DNA of 64,000 nt from Candidatus Saccharimonadota bacterium (GTDB taxonomy: Bacteria > Patescibacteriota > Saccharimonadia > Saccharimonadales > Saccharimonadaceae), in contig JAUCSD010000001.1 of assembly GCA_030445245.1 (NCBI GenBank), forward strand, positions 998,671 through 1,062,670, in the 5' to 3' direction. Each line of letters opens with the position of its first letter. The first letter of the stretch is position 1. The translations under genes were made by a program, and so were the position numbers. Below, piece after piece: positions 57,136 to 64,000 of this stretch. The notes beneath the pieces are model-generated. The model was not told where the DNA came from, ran no database searches, and saw only the letters and a program-made list of their open reading frames with translations.

Positions 57136-59508
57136 ATGAACGAAGCTACTACGCGTCTTCACCTAATTGATCCTCAGATTCGTGACGCCAAGTGGGGTCT
57201 GAATGAAACGATTGGCTCTCAAGTTATTGCAGAGTATGGGTTTACTGATGGTCGTCTTATCGGTGCAGGGCAGCGTGGTAGTAAAAAGAAAGCAGATTAT
57301 ATTCTTGCTTATAAAAGTCAAAAACTCGCGATCGTAGAAGCAAAGGCCGAGGATAAGGAGGTGACTGATGGCCTTGAACAAGTAAAAGGATATGCTCAGT
57401 CGCTCAATATCCGCTATGTATATAGTACAAATGGCCATGGTATTTATTTCTTCGACATGAGGACTAGTCGAGGCAAGAGTGTTGACCGATATCACACACC
57501 CGAAGAACTTTTTAGTATGACGTTTGACGAATTCAGTGAAGCACAGAAGACTGTGCTAACTGAACCGTTTCAGCGCAGCAAGTTTAATCCTCGTTATTAC
57601 CAGGAGAATGCTGTCAATAAAGCTATAGAAGCAATTTCTGCGGGTGAGAAACGTGTTCTTCTTACACTTGCAACAGGTACCGGCAAGACAACTATCGCGT
57701 TTCAGATAGTATGGAAGTTATACCAAGCCCGTTGGAACAAACGTAATGACGGGCGTCGTCCTCGAATTCTTTTCCTCGCTGATCGGAATGTTCTCGTAGA
57801 ACAAGCGATGGGTGATTTCAATCCACTTGAGAATGAGATTGTACGTATTAATGGTGATGCAGTTCGAAAAGCGGGCAAGATTCCGACAAATGGAAATATC
57901 TTTTTCAGTATCTACCAGGCGATGACTGGTGGGCCTATCGAAAGACCCTATTATAGCGACTATCCTGAAGATTTTTTTGATCTTATTGTGATTGATGAGT
58001 GTCACCGTGGTGGGGCTAGCAACGAAAGTAACTGGCGAGCCGTTCTCGATCACTTTACTGGTGCAACTCACCTTGGCCTTACGGCTACACCAAAAAGAGA
58101 TGACAATGTTGATACATACGCATATTTTGGTAATCCTCGATATGTCTACTCGTTGAAGGAAGGTATTGAAGATGGATTCCTGACACCGTTTAAAGTCAAA
58201 CGTATTACAACTACCATGGACCGCTACATATTCCATCCTACTGATACTGTTGAGAGTGGTGAGGTTGACGCTGACCGAGAATATACACTGAGTGATTTCA
58301 ACAATAAGATCTATTTGCCCGAGCGTGAGGCGAGGATGGTACAGATCATGCTGGAGGAGATCAATCCGAGTCAAAAAACAATTATTTTTTGTAACGATGA
58401 GAAGCATGCAGCAATGATCCGAGATGCAGTCAACGAGTATAAACCAGAGGGTATACTCGGAAACAATGTTAACTATTGTGTACGTATTACAGCAAGTGAG
58501 AAGGAAGTGGGTGATCAATATCTTCGCAAATTCCGTGATAATGAACGCCAGATTCCTACGATAGTTACGACGAGTCGCAAACTATCAACTGGTGTTGATG
58601 CACGTAATGTTCGTTTCGTCGTATTAATGCGTAATGTGGGTAGTATGATCGAATTCAAGCAGATAATCGGTCGTGGCACTCGTATCTATGATGGTAAAGA
58701 TTATTTCACGATTGTAGACTTTTATGGAAATGACACTAAGTTTCAGGATCCAGAGTGGGACGGTGAACCTGCTGAGGTCGAGTCAACCGATGTCGATAGC
58801 TCGAAAACGTTACTAGTTCAAGCTGGACTCGCTGTCCATGGTGATGGTAATGATGAAATTGATGAGCCAGTGATTATTGATAATGATTGGACTGGTGAGC
58901 GTGTTGTTGAAAAAGAGAAGAAGCAAAAGACTGTTGTTCGGCTTGCGGATGGTAAATCGCGTGAGATAAAATATAGCATCGATACACTATTCTATATGGA
59001 AGGTAAGCCGGTCGGACCAAGTGAATTCCTCGAGCTACTTTTTGGGAAATTGCCCGATTTCTACACGAGTGAAGAAGATCTTCAGAAACAGTGGTCAGAT
59101 CCTCGTACTCGTCGCGCATTACTCCATGGCCTTGCTGAGCGTGGATTCGATGAAGAGAAGCTAGAAAAATTAAAAGAACTAATTGATGCTGAAGATAGTG
59201 ACGTTTATGACGTATTGCGTTACGTCTCTTATGCCAAAGAAACCATGACTCGCTATGAGCGTGCTCTGATTATTCGTAATTATTACCTTGAACAACTCGA
59301 AGAAGGTGAGCGTGACTTCGTATCATTCGTACTCGATACGTATGAGAAATCTGGAGAGAATGAACTTTCTATGGAGAATCTTCGAGGGCTTGTTCAGCTC
59401 AAATATCGTACGATGCCGGATGCAGTAAAACATCTCGGCTCTGCTCAAGAAATTGTTCATGACTATCTTGAGCTACAACATGAGCTGTATGTGGCAACCG
59501 AGGCTTAG
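57136..59508 (+). CDS. hsdR: Type I restriction enzyme R subunit
   Basis: A 790-residue DEAD-type translocase/nuclease of the EcoEI-like class. The N-terminal nuclease has KADYILAYKSQKLAIVEAKA (D...ExK) at about 50-70. Helicase motifs follow: LATGTGKTT near 176, DECHRGG near 289, GLTATPKRDD, and the RecA-2 motif QIIGRGTR near 514. The C-terminal about 150 residues correspond to the EcoEI_R_C region that binds the methylase complex. All parts look intact, so the locus is probably active. Confidence 0.95.
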   Translation: MNEATTRLHLIDPQIRDAKWGLNETIGSQVIAEYGFTDGRLIGAGQRGSKKKADYILAYKSQKLAIVEAKAEDKEVTDGLEQVKGYAQSLNIRYVYSTNGHGIYFFDMRTSRGKSVDRYHTPEELFSMTFDEFSEAQKTVLTEPFQRSKFNPRYYQENAVNKAIEAISAGEKRVLLTLATGTGKTTIAFQIVWKLYQARWNKRNDGRRPRILFLADRNVLVEQAMGDFNPLENEIVRINGDAVRKAGKIPTNGNIFFSIYQAMTGGPIERPYYSDYPEDFFDLIVIDECHRGGASNESNWRAVLDHFTGATHLGLTATPKRDDNVDTYAYFGNPRYVYSLKEGIEDGFLTPFKVKRITTTMDRYIFHPTDTVESGEVDADREYTLSDFNNKIYLPEREARMVQIMLEEINPSQKTIIFCNDEKHAAMIRDAVNEYKPEGILGNNVNYCVRITASEKEVGDQYLRKFRDNERQIPTIVTTSRKLSTGVDARNVRFVVLMRNVGSMIEFKQIIGRGTRIYDGKDYFTIVDFYGNDTKFQDPEWDGEPAEVESTDVDSSKTLLVQAGLAVHGDGNDEIDEPVIIDNDWTGERVVEKEKKQKTVVRLADGKSREIKYSIDTLFYMEGKPVGPSEFLELLFGKLPDFYTSEEDLQKQWSDPRTRRALLHGLAERGFDEEKLEKLKELIDAEDSDVYDVLRYVSYAKETMTRYERALIIRNYYLEQLEEGERDFVSFVLDTYEKSGENELSMENLRGLVQLKYRTMPDAVKHLGSAQEIVHDYLELQHELYVATEA

Positions 59509-59728
59509 ATAGTTTATTCTTAAGAGGTGCTTTATACGATAAGACATTATTTTGTTACATTTGAGACTATCATATAGAGCTAAAGTCTGTATGAATATAT
59601 ATAAAGTAATCAACATTTTTATCTATTTGACTTTCTCTCAAAAAACGCTACATATAGCGTTGTAAATAACAAACACGGCGCTATAAGGTGTTATTGTACT
59701 TGTGGTAATAAAAACCTAACTAAAAGTA
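59509..59728. other. AT-rich spacer after hsdR, no gene seen
   Basis: About 220 bp of AT-rich DNA. One small inverted repeat, CGCTA/TAGCG (near 59647-59660), stands out. I see no open frame or RNA gene. Confidence 0.4.
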
Positions 59729-59757
59729 TTGAAAACCACACATATAGGGTCTATAGT
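59729..59757 (+). promoter_or_regulatory. nrd operon promoter with NrdR-box-like repeats
   Basis: TTGAAA (59729-59734), 17-nt spacer, TATAGT (59752-59757). An ACACATATA-type element (59738-59750) lies in the spacer and an ACACTACATA element (59767-59776) just after the expected start; each resembles half of an NrdR box, 29 bp apart. The promoter is good; NrdR control is tentative. Confidence 0.5.
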
Positions 59758-59911
59758 TTTGTATAGACACTACATACGTAGGAGTTCAACAAAAACACAC
59801 ATTTCGCAAGGAGGGTATTTGCACCGCTACGACGGTACCTTTCTTGCACCCTTTGGGAGGGGATTGTGTAGAAAAATAAATAAGAAATAAGTAGCATAGG
59901 GGATATAAGGT
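59758..59911 (+). other. Long nrdA leader with perfect Shine-Dalgarno and short frame
   Basis: About 150 nt. AAGGAGG (59808-59814) is a perfect ribosome site, but the nrdA start is 97 nt further on. A 23-codon frame opens with TTG at 59819 and ends at 59890. TTGCACC occurs twice and GGTACC once. It may be a leader peptide or a structured control element. Confidence 0.3.
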
Positions 59912-62308
59912 ATGAGCGAAATTCATGTGGTCAAACGCGACGGCACCCGCGAACCATTTGACGCCAACAAGATCAATCTTGCTTTGGTGAAAGCAAGTGA
60001 AGGGTTACCGGATCAAATTAGTAAAGTAGTCCAAGTGGCTACCGAACTACAACTGACGTTGTTTGACGGTATTACCAGTGAACAACTTGATGAGGCGGTT
60101 ATTCACACGGCTTTGCAGAACATTAAAGATGATCCAGACTTTGATATCATCGCAGCACGACTACTTCTCAAGAATGTCTATAAGAATATTCTTGGTGACT
60201 ACGGCGATGACAAAACACTCAAGAAGCTCCACGAAACACACTTTCCTAAGTATCTTAAGCAGGGTGTAAAAGACGGTCTGCTTGACGTACGAATGAGTGA
60301 CAAAGTATTTGATATCAAAAAACTTGCTGCAGCACTTGATCCAACACGAGATAATCTTTCTAAGTACCTCGGCGTTATCACAAACAAGAACCGCTACGCA
60401 CTTCGCAAACAAAGTGGCGACCCAATTGAGGTTCCACAGTTTACTCACATGCGTATTGCTATGGGCCTGAGCTTTAACGAAGCAGATCCAACAACCGCTG
60501 CTATCGATTTTTATCGTCACATGAGTAACCTGGACTACGTTCCAGGTGGCAGTACCCGTGTAAACGCTGGTGGTTCATTCCCACAACTATCGAACTGTTT
60601 CCTTATTGAAGTCCAAGACGACATGGAATCAATCGCCAAGGGTATTCGCGACGTTATGTGGATCGCCAAGGGTACCGGTGGTATTGGCATTAGTCTTAAC
60701 AAGCTTCGCGCCGCAGGTAGCCCTGTGAAGACGACCAACACCGAATCAACTGGTCCAATTCCATTCATGAAAATGATCGATACGGCACTCTTTGCGGTAA
60801 GTCGTAAAGGCAAGAAGGCAGGGGCCGCCGCTCTCTACATGGAGAACTGGCACCTTAACTTTCCTCAGTTCCTTGATCTGAAACAAAACTCAGGTGACCC
60901 GTACCTTCGTACCCGTCTTGCAAATACGGCTGTATTTATTAGCGACGAATTTATGAAACGTGTTCGCAAGGATCAGGACTGGTACCTTTTCGATCCAGCT
61001 GAAGTTGCTGATCTTCCTGAACTATATGGTGCTGAATTCGCCGCACGTTACGCCGAGTACGCGGCTAAAGCTGATCGTGGTGAAATGCGTGAGTTTACGA
61101 AGATTAAAGCTCGTGAGCAATTCCGCCAGATTCTTATTACACTCCAGGCAACCTCACACCCATGGTTAACGTGGAAGGATACGATCAACGTTCGTGCACT
61201 TAACAACAACACGAGTACGATCCACCTTTCTAACCTTTGTACAGAAATTACACTGCCACAGGATAAAGACAACACTGCCGTTTGTAACCTGGTCAGTATT
61301 AACTTATCTGCGCACCTTAAAGAAGATAAGACATGGGACTGGGACCGCCTTGCAGCCAGTACTCGCAGCGCGATTCGTCAGCTTGATAATCTCTGTGACA
61401 TCACGAATACGCCAATTCCAGAGGCAATGAACTCTAACATGCAAAACCGTGCACTTGGACTTGGCATGATGGGCTTCACTGACGTTACTGAAAAACTTGG
61501 CCACAGCTATGAATCTGAAGAAGCCTACGATCTGATGGACCAGCTGACTGAGTTCATCAGCTACCAGGCAATTGATGAATCTGCTGACCTTGCCAAGAAA
61601 CTCGGCAGCTACCCAGCGTACAAGGGAAGTGGTTGGAGCAAAGGTATCCTACCTATTGATACCGTCGATCAACTCGCGAAAGACCGTGCTGTTAAAGTCA
61701 GTGTTAACCGCAAGACACGTCTTGATTGGGAAACACTTCGCGCCAAAGTTAAAAAAGGTATGCGTAACGCAACGCTTATGGCAATCGCTCCAACCGCAAA
61801 CATCGCTCACGTTGCCGGCACTACACCAGGTATCGACCCACAGTTCGCACAGATTTTCTCTCGTGCAACACTCAACGGTAAATTCCTTGAGGTGAATACA
61901 AATCTTGTGCGCGATTTAAAAGCTATCGATTTGTGGGACACAGTCAAAGAAGACGTGTTACGTCTGCAGGGTGACGTACAACAGATCGATGTCATTCCAC
62001 AGCAGATCAAAGACGTCTACAAGACAAGCTTTCAACTCAGTCCATACGCCTTCATTGAAGTAGCGGCACGGGCGCAAAAATGGGTAGACCAGGCAATCTC
62101 ACGTAATATGTACCTTGAAACTCGTAACATTGACGACATGGTAGACATTTATATGACGGCATGGGAAAAAGGTCTCAAAACTACCTACTACCTACATGTT
62201 AAGCCGCGGCATCAGGCCGAACAAAGTACCGTAAAAGTAAATAAAGCTGAATCAGGTACAGGACCACGCAAAGCCGGATTCGGATTCGCTAAAAAGCAAG
62301 CAGTATAA
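59912..62308 (+). CDS. nrdA: Class I ribonucleotide reductase large subunit, without its redox tail
   Basis: A 798-residue alpha subunit that reduces ribonucleotides. An ATP cone (about 3-95) gives allosteric control. Active-site residues are present: Cys229 (SNCF), Asn441, Cys443 and Glu445 (NLCTEI), Cys458 (VCNLVSINL), and the radical-relay pair Tyr759-Tyr760 (TTYYLHV). The protein ends in KKQAV with no Cys pair, though class I enzymes need a C-terminal CxxC or CxxxxC to re-reduce the active site. That motif lies in the next small frame, in phase beyond a single TAA. nrdB follows. Confidence 0.95.
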   Translation: MSEIHVVKRDGTREPFDANKINLALVKASEGLPDQISKVVQVATELQLTLFDGITSEQLDEAVIHTALQNIKDDPDFDIIAARLLLKNVYKNILGDYGDDKTLKKLHETHFPKYLKQGVKDGLLDVRMSDKVFDIKKLAAALDPTRDNLSKYLGVITNKNRYALRKQSGDPIEVPQFTHMRIAMGLSFNEADPTTAAIDFYRHMSNLDYVPGGSTRVNAGGSFPQLSNCFLIEVQDDMESIAKGIRDVMWIAKGTGGIGISLNKLRAAGSPVKTTNTESTGPIPFMKMIDTALFAVSRKGKKAGAAALYMENWHLNFPQFLDLKQNSGDPYLRTRLANTAVFISDEFMKRVRKDQDWYLFDPAEVADLPELYGAEFAARYAEYAAKADRGEMREFTKIKAREQFRQILITLQATSHPWLTWKDTINVRALNNNTSTIHLSNLCTEITLPQDKDNTAVCNLVSINLSAHLKEDKTWDWDRLAASTRSAIRQLDNLCDITNTPIPEAMNSNMQNRALGLGMMGFTDVTEKLGHSYESEEAYDLMDQLTEFISYQAIDESADLAKKLGSYPAYKGSGWSKGILPIDTVDQLAKDRAVKVSVNRKTRLDWETLRAKVKKGMRNATLMAIAPTANIAHVAGTTPGIDPQFAQIFSRATLNGKFLEVNTNLVRDLKAIDLWDTVKEDVLRLQGDVQQIDVIPQQIKDVYKTSFQLSPYAFIEVAARAQKWVDQAISRNMYLETRNIDDMVDIYMTAWEKGLKTTYYLHVKPRHQAEQSTVKVNKAESGTGPRKAGFGFAKKQAV

Positions 62309-62326
62309 AAAAGGGGGGACACCACA

Positions 62327-62500
62327 ATGAATGCAAACAACATCATCAGCGACGAAATGACACTTGAAGAGAAATTAGCAGCAATCGACAAGGCAATGGC
62401 AAACGCTCAGGAGCAGGCAAACGAAGAAGCTGCTGCTCGCGGCACGGTCGCAGCACCACTCGATCCAGCTGATCTTACAATGTGTGAAGGTTGCCAGTAG
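62327..62500 (+). CDS. 57-residue protein carrying the detached redox tail (CxxC) of ribonucleotide reductase
   Basis: The frame reads MNANNIISDEMTLEEKLAAI at the start and ends in LTMCEGCQ. The C-terminal Cys53-x-x-Cys56 motif is just what class I large subunits carry at their very end, and NrdA here lacks it. The ATG is preceded by AAAGGGGGG (about 10 nt spacing). The frame is exactly in phase with nrdA: only TAA and six codons separate the two. So it is a split-off tail working in trans, or a tail joined by stop-codon readthrough. The helical middle part could dock on NrdA. Too short for default gene finders, it is easily missed. Confidence 0.85.
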   Translation: MNANNIISDEMTLEEKLAAIDKAMANAQEQANEEAAARGTVAAPLDPADLTMCEGCQ

Positions 62501-62559
62501 GAGCTTAACCACAATGAAAAACGTTATAAAACTAATTATGAAAGGATTGGAACATCACC

Positions 62560-63621
62560 ATGGCAGGCATTCTCGGAACAGGTATTCAGGACGGATTACT
62601 ACTTAAACCAATTCACTACCAGTGGGCAATGGATCTCTACAACCAGGCAGTTGCTAACACCTGGTTTCCAAATGAGATTCAGTTAGGTCAGGATCTCGCC
62701 GACTGGAAGAAGATGAGTGAAGAGGAACGTCACGCGCTGACATTCCTTATGAGCTACTTCAACCCGAACGAGCTGCTCGTCAATAAAGCGTTAGCTTTTG
62801 GCGTCTATCCATATGTGAATGCTGCCGAGTGTCACCTGTATCTTGCTAAGCAGATGTGGGAAGAGGCAAACCACTGTATGAGTTTTGAGTATGTACTTGA
62901 GACATTCCCGATTGATCGCGATACTGCCTACTCGGCACACGTCGAGACGCCTAGTATGGCTCGCAAGGAAGAGTTTGAGACCAAGTTCATCAAGCGAATG
63001 ACCGAGCAGACGCTCGACATTACGACCACTGAGGGCAAGAAAGACTTTGTTCGTAACCTGGTTGCCTACAACATTATTCTTGAAGGTATCTGGTTTTATA
63101 GTGGCTTCATGGTGGCACTTTCATTTCGTCAGCGTAACTTGCTTCGCAACTTCGGCTCATTGATCGACTGGGTGGTTCGCGACGAAAGTCTTCACCTGAA
63201 GTTCGGTATTAACCTGATTCTGACCGTTCTTGAAGAGAATGAAGATCTTCAGACTGAAGAGTTCGCCGGTGAGATTAAGCAAATGATTCTCGATGGTGTT
63301 GATATGGAAGAAGCATACAACCGTGATCTTCTGCCAAATGGTATTCTTGGGCTTAATAGCGATTACATCAATCAATACGTCAAGTACTTAGCTGACCGTC
63401 GCCTAGAAGAACTTGGTTTTGAGGCGCACTACAAAGTGAGCAACCCAGCGAAGTGGATGGCAGCAGCTAATGACACATTACAGCTCGTTAACTTCTTTGA
63501 GAGCACGAACACAAGCTACGAAGTGAACGCTGGTGGGGGCCAAGCGAATACGTCAGTTGGTCAAAGTCCAAGTGCCGATCGCGACGAAAACGACCCTAAT
63601 ACCAGTATTCTAAAGAAATAA
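62560..63621 (+). CDS. nrdB: Class I ribonucleotide reductase small subunit, class Ic type
   Basis: A 353-residue ferritin-like radical subunit. Metal ligands are Glu71, Glu102, His105, Glu175, Glu209 and His212. Phe109 stands where E. coli NrdB has the radical Tyr122, and Glu71 replaces Asp84. All spacings equal those known for Chlamydia trachomatis NrdB (E89, E120, H123, F127, E193, E227, H230), which uses a Mn/Fe cofactor and no tyrosyl radical. The Ser/Asp/Asn-rich tail would bind NrdA. GAAAGGA precedes the ATG. Metal content is inferred from residues. Confidence 0.95.
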   Translation: MAGILGTGIQDGLLLKPIHYQWAMDLYNQAVANTWFPNEIQLGQDLADWKKMSEEERHALTFLMSYFNPNELLVNKALAFGVYPYVNAAECHLYLAKQMWEEANHCMSFEYVLETFPIDRDTAYSAHVETPSMARKEEFETKFIKRMTEQTLDITTTEGKKDFVRNLVAYNIILEGIWFYSGFMVALSFRQRNLLRNFGSLIDWVVRDESLHLKFGINLILTVLEENEDLQTEEFAGEIKQMILDGVDMEEAYNRDLLPNGILGLNSDYINQYVKYLADRRLEELGFEAHYKVSNPAKWMAAANDTLQLVNFFESTNTSYEVNAGGGQANTSVGQSPSADRDENDPNTSILKK

Positions 63622-63650
63622 GCCCCAGGCTATTTCAACCCGGAGGCGAC

Positions 63651-64000
63651 ATGAAAGATATATTAGGTGACTACGAAGGTTTTATCCGCACCCTGACCGA
63701 AGGTCTAAAGGCACGAGGGATAGCCCGAGACGAGATATCTATGATGGATCATATTTGCTACCGGGTTGAGACACTCGAGCGATATCAGGCGCTGCTGCCA
63801 GTATTGTCGGCTGATGCCAGGTTGCTCGGAGAAAATGAAGTGAATGGTCGGATGATCGCAACCTTTGAACTCAACGACTATCTCCAAGTGGATAGTTGGA
63901 CGATACCGTATTTGGAGCTGCCAGCGCCTAAAGAAGGCTCGCCATTTAGCGAGGGTCTTGAGCATGCCGAGCTGGTTGTTATTGGCAGCCTCGAGCGGTT
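63651..64000 (+). CDS. YecM-like VOC-superfamily protein, 3'-partial
   Basis: At least 116 residues; the gene runs past the window. GGAGGCGAC precedes the ATG. The fold pattern DHICYRVETLERYQALLPVL, ENEVNGRMIATFEL and EGLEHAELVVIG, with His34 and a late Glu-His pair, matches YecM (PF06185), a predicted metal-binding VOC protein of unknown activity. It begins 29 nt after nrdB and may share the nrd transcript. Confidence 0.75.
   Translation, partial: MKDILGDYEGFIRTLTEGLKARGIARDEISMMDHICYRVETLERYQALLPVLSADARLLGENEVNGRMIATFELNDYLQVDSWTIPYLELPAPKEGSPFSEGLEHAELVVIGSLER

Noticed and set aside
57718-58518. Long open frame (266 codons) on the minus strand within hsdR
   Set aside because: It lies antisense to conserved helicase motifs, has no ribosome site and a Cys/Ile-rich composition typical of a shadow frame.
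59764-59911. Cobalamin riboswitch before nrdA
   Set aside because: No B12-box-like GCCACTG is present, and the enzyme is class I, which does not use B12.

Overview
The window looks like a chromosomal segment of a Candidatus Saccharibacteria (TM7, Patescibacteria/CPR) type bacterium. This is an inference, not a measured placement. It rests on the standard genetic code, the small dense gene set, the gene order jag-yidC-rnpA-rpmH-(oriC)-dnaA-dnaN-recF, a large chromosomal VirB4/PrgI/VirB6/VirB2-type secretion cluster beside the origin, paired FemAB-like transferases, and a ribonucleotide reductase with a Chlamydia-like (class Ic) small subunit.

Layout. 1-4.3 kb: succinyl-CoA ligase (sucC partial, sucD) and surface-glycan genes (GT2, GtrA, GT4-like). 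4.3-10.4 kb: the replication-origin region, with membrane insertion and RNA-processing genes on the minus strand, DnaA boxes on both sides of dnaA, then dnaN and recF. 10.4-32.9 kb: a type IV secretion-like system. It has three single-span envelope proteins, two cell-wall-associated proteins (a phage-lysozyme/NlpC-like hydrolase and a 1054-residue protein with a degenerate M23 domain), VirB4, a TraC-N-like protein, PrgI, two VirB6-like paralogues and seven small VirB2-like pilins (six in tandem). Two single-gene, GC-richer cassettes sit inside this cluster. 31.3-38.5 kb: small housekeeping and stress genes (Hsp20, cupredoxin, an ITPase-like protein, HIT, RlmH), a frameshifted Nudix gene and four tRNA genes. 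38.5-47.8 kb: valS, two FemAB-like genes around tsaD/tsaC and a MurE-like ligase, and a third GC-richer cassette. 47.9-54.1 kb: a vestigial phosphohexomutase domain, CIRCE-groES-groEL, a phosphoglucose/phosphomannose isomerase and a MacB-like ABC exporter. 54.2-59.5 kb: tRNA-Ser(GGA) followed by a complete type I restriction-modification locus (hsdM, hsdS, hsdR). 59.7-63.6 kb: a class I ribonucleotide reductase operon. The window ends inside a YecM/VOC-like gene.

Most notable points. (1) The large ribonucleotide reductase subunit ends in a TAA codon without its C-terminal cysteine pair. The missing CxxC tail is found in frame 18 nt further on, as a 57-residue ORF with its own strong ribosome-binding site. 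(2) NrdB has Phe in place of the radical Tyr and Glu in place of the first Asp ligand, at exactly the class Ic spacing. (3) At least thirteen genes have a -10 hexamer, often of the extended TGn type, ending 6-9 nt before the start codon, so leaderless transcription appears common here. (4) Three orphan genes of different composition, all with non-ATG starts and their own promoters and terminators, are inserted at separate places. (5) All four serine tRNA isoacceptors are in this window, together with a tRNA-Arg carrying a GCG rather than ACG anticodon.
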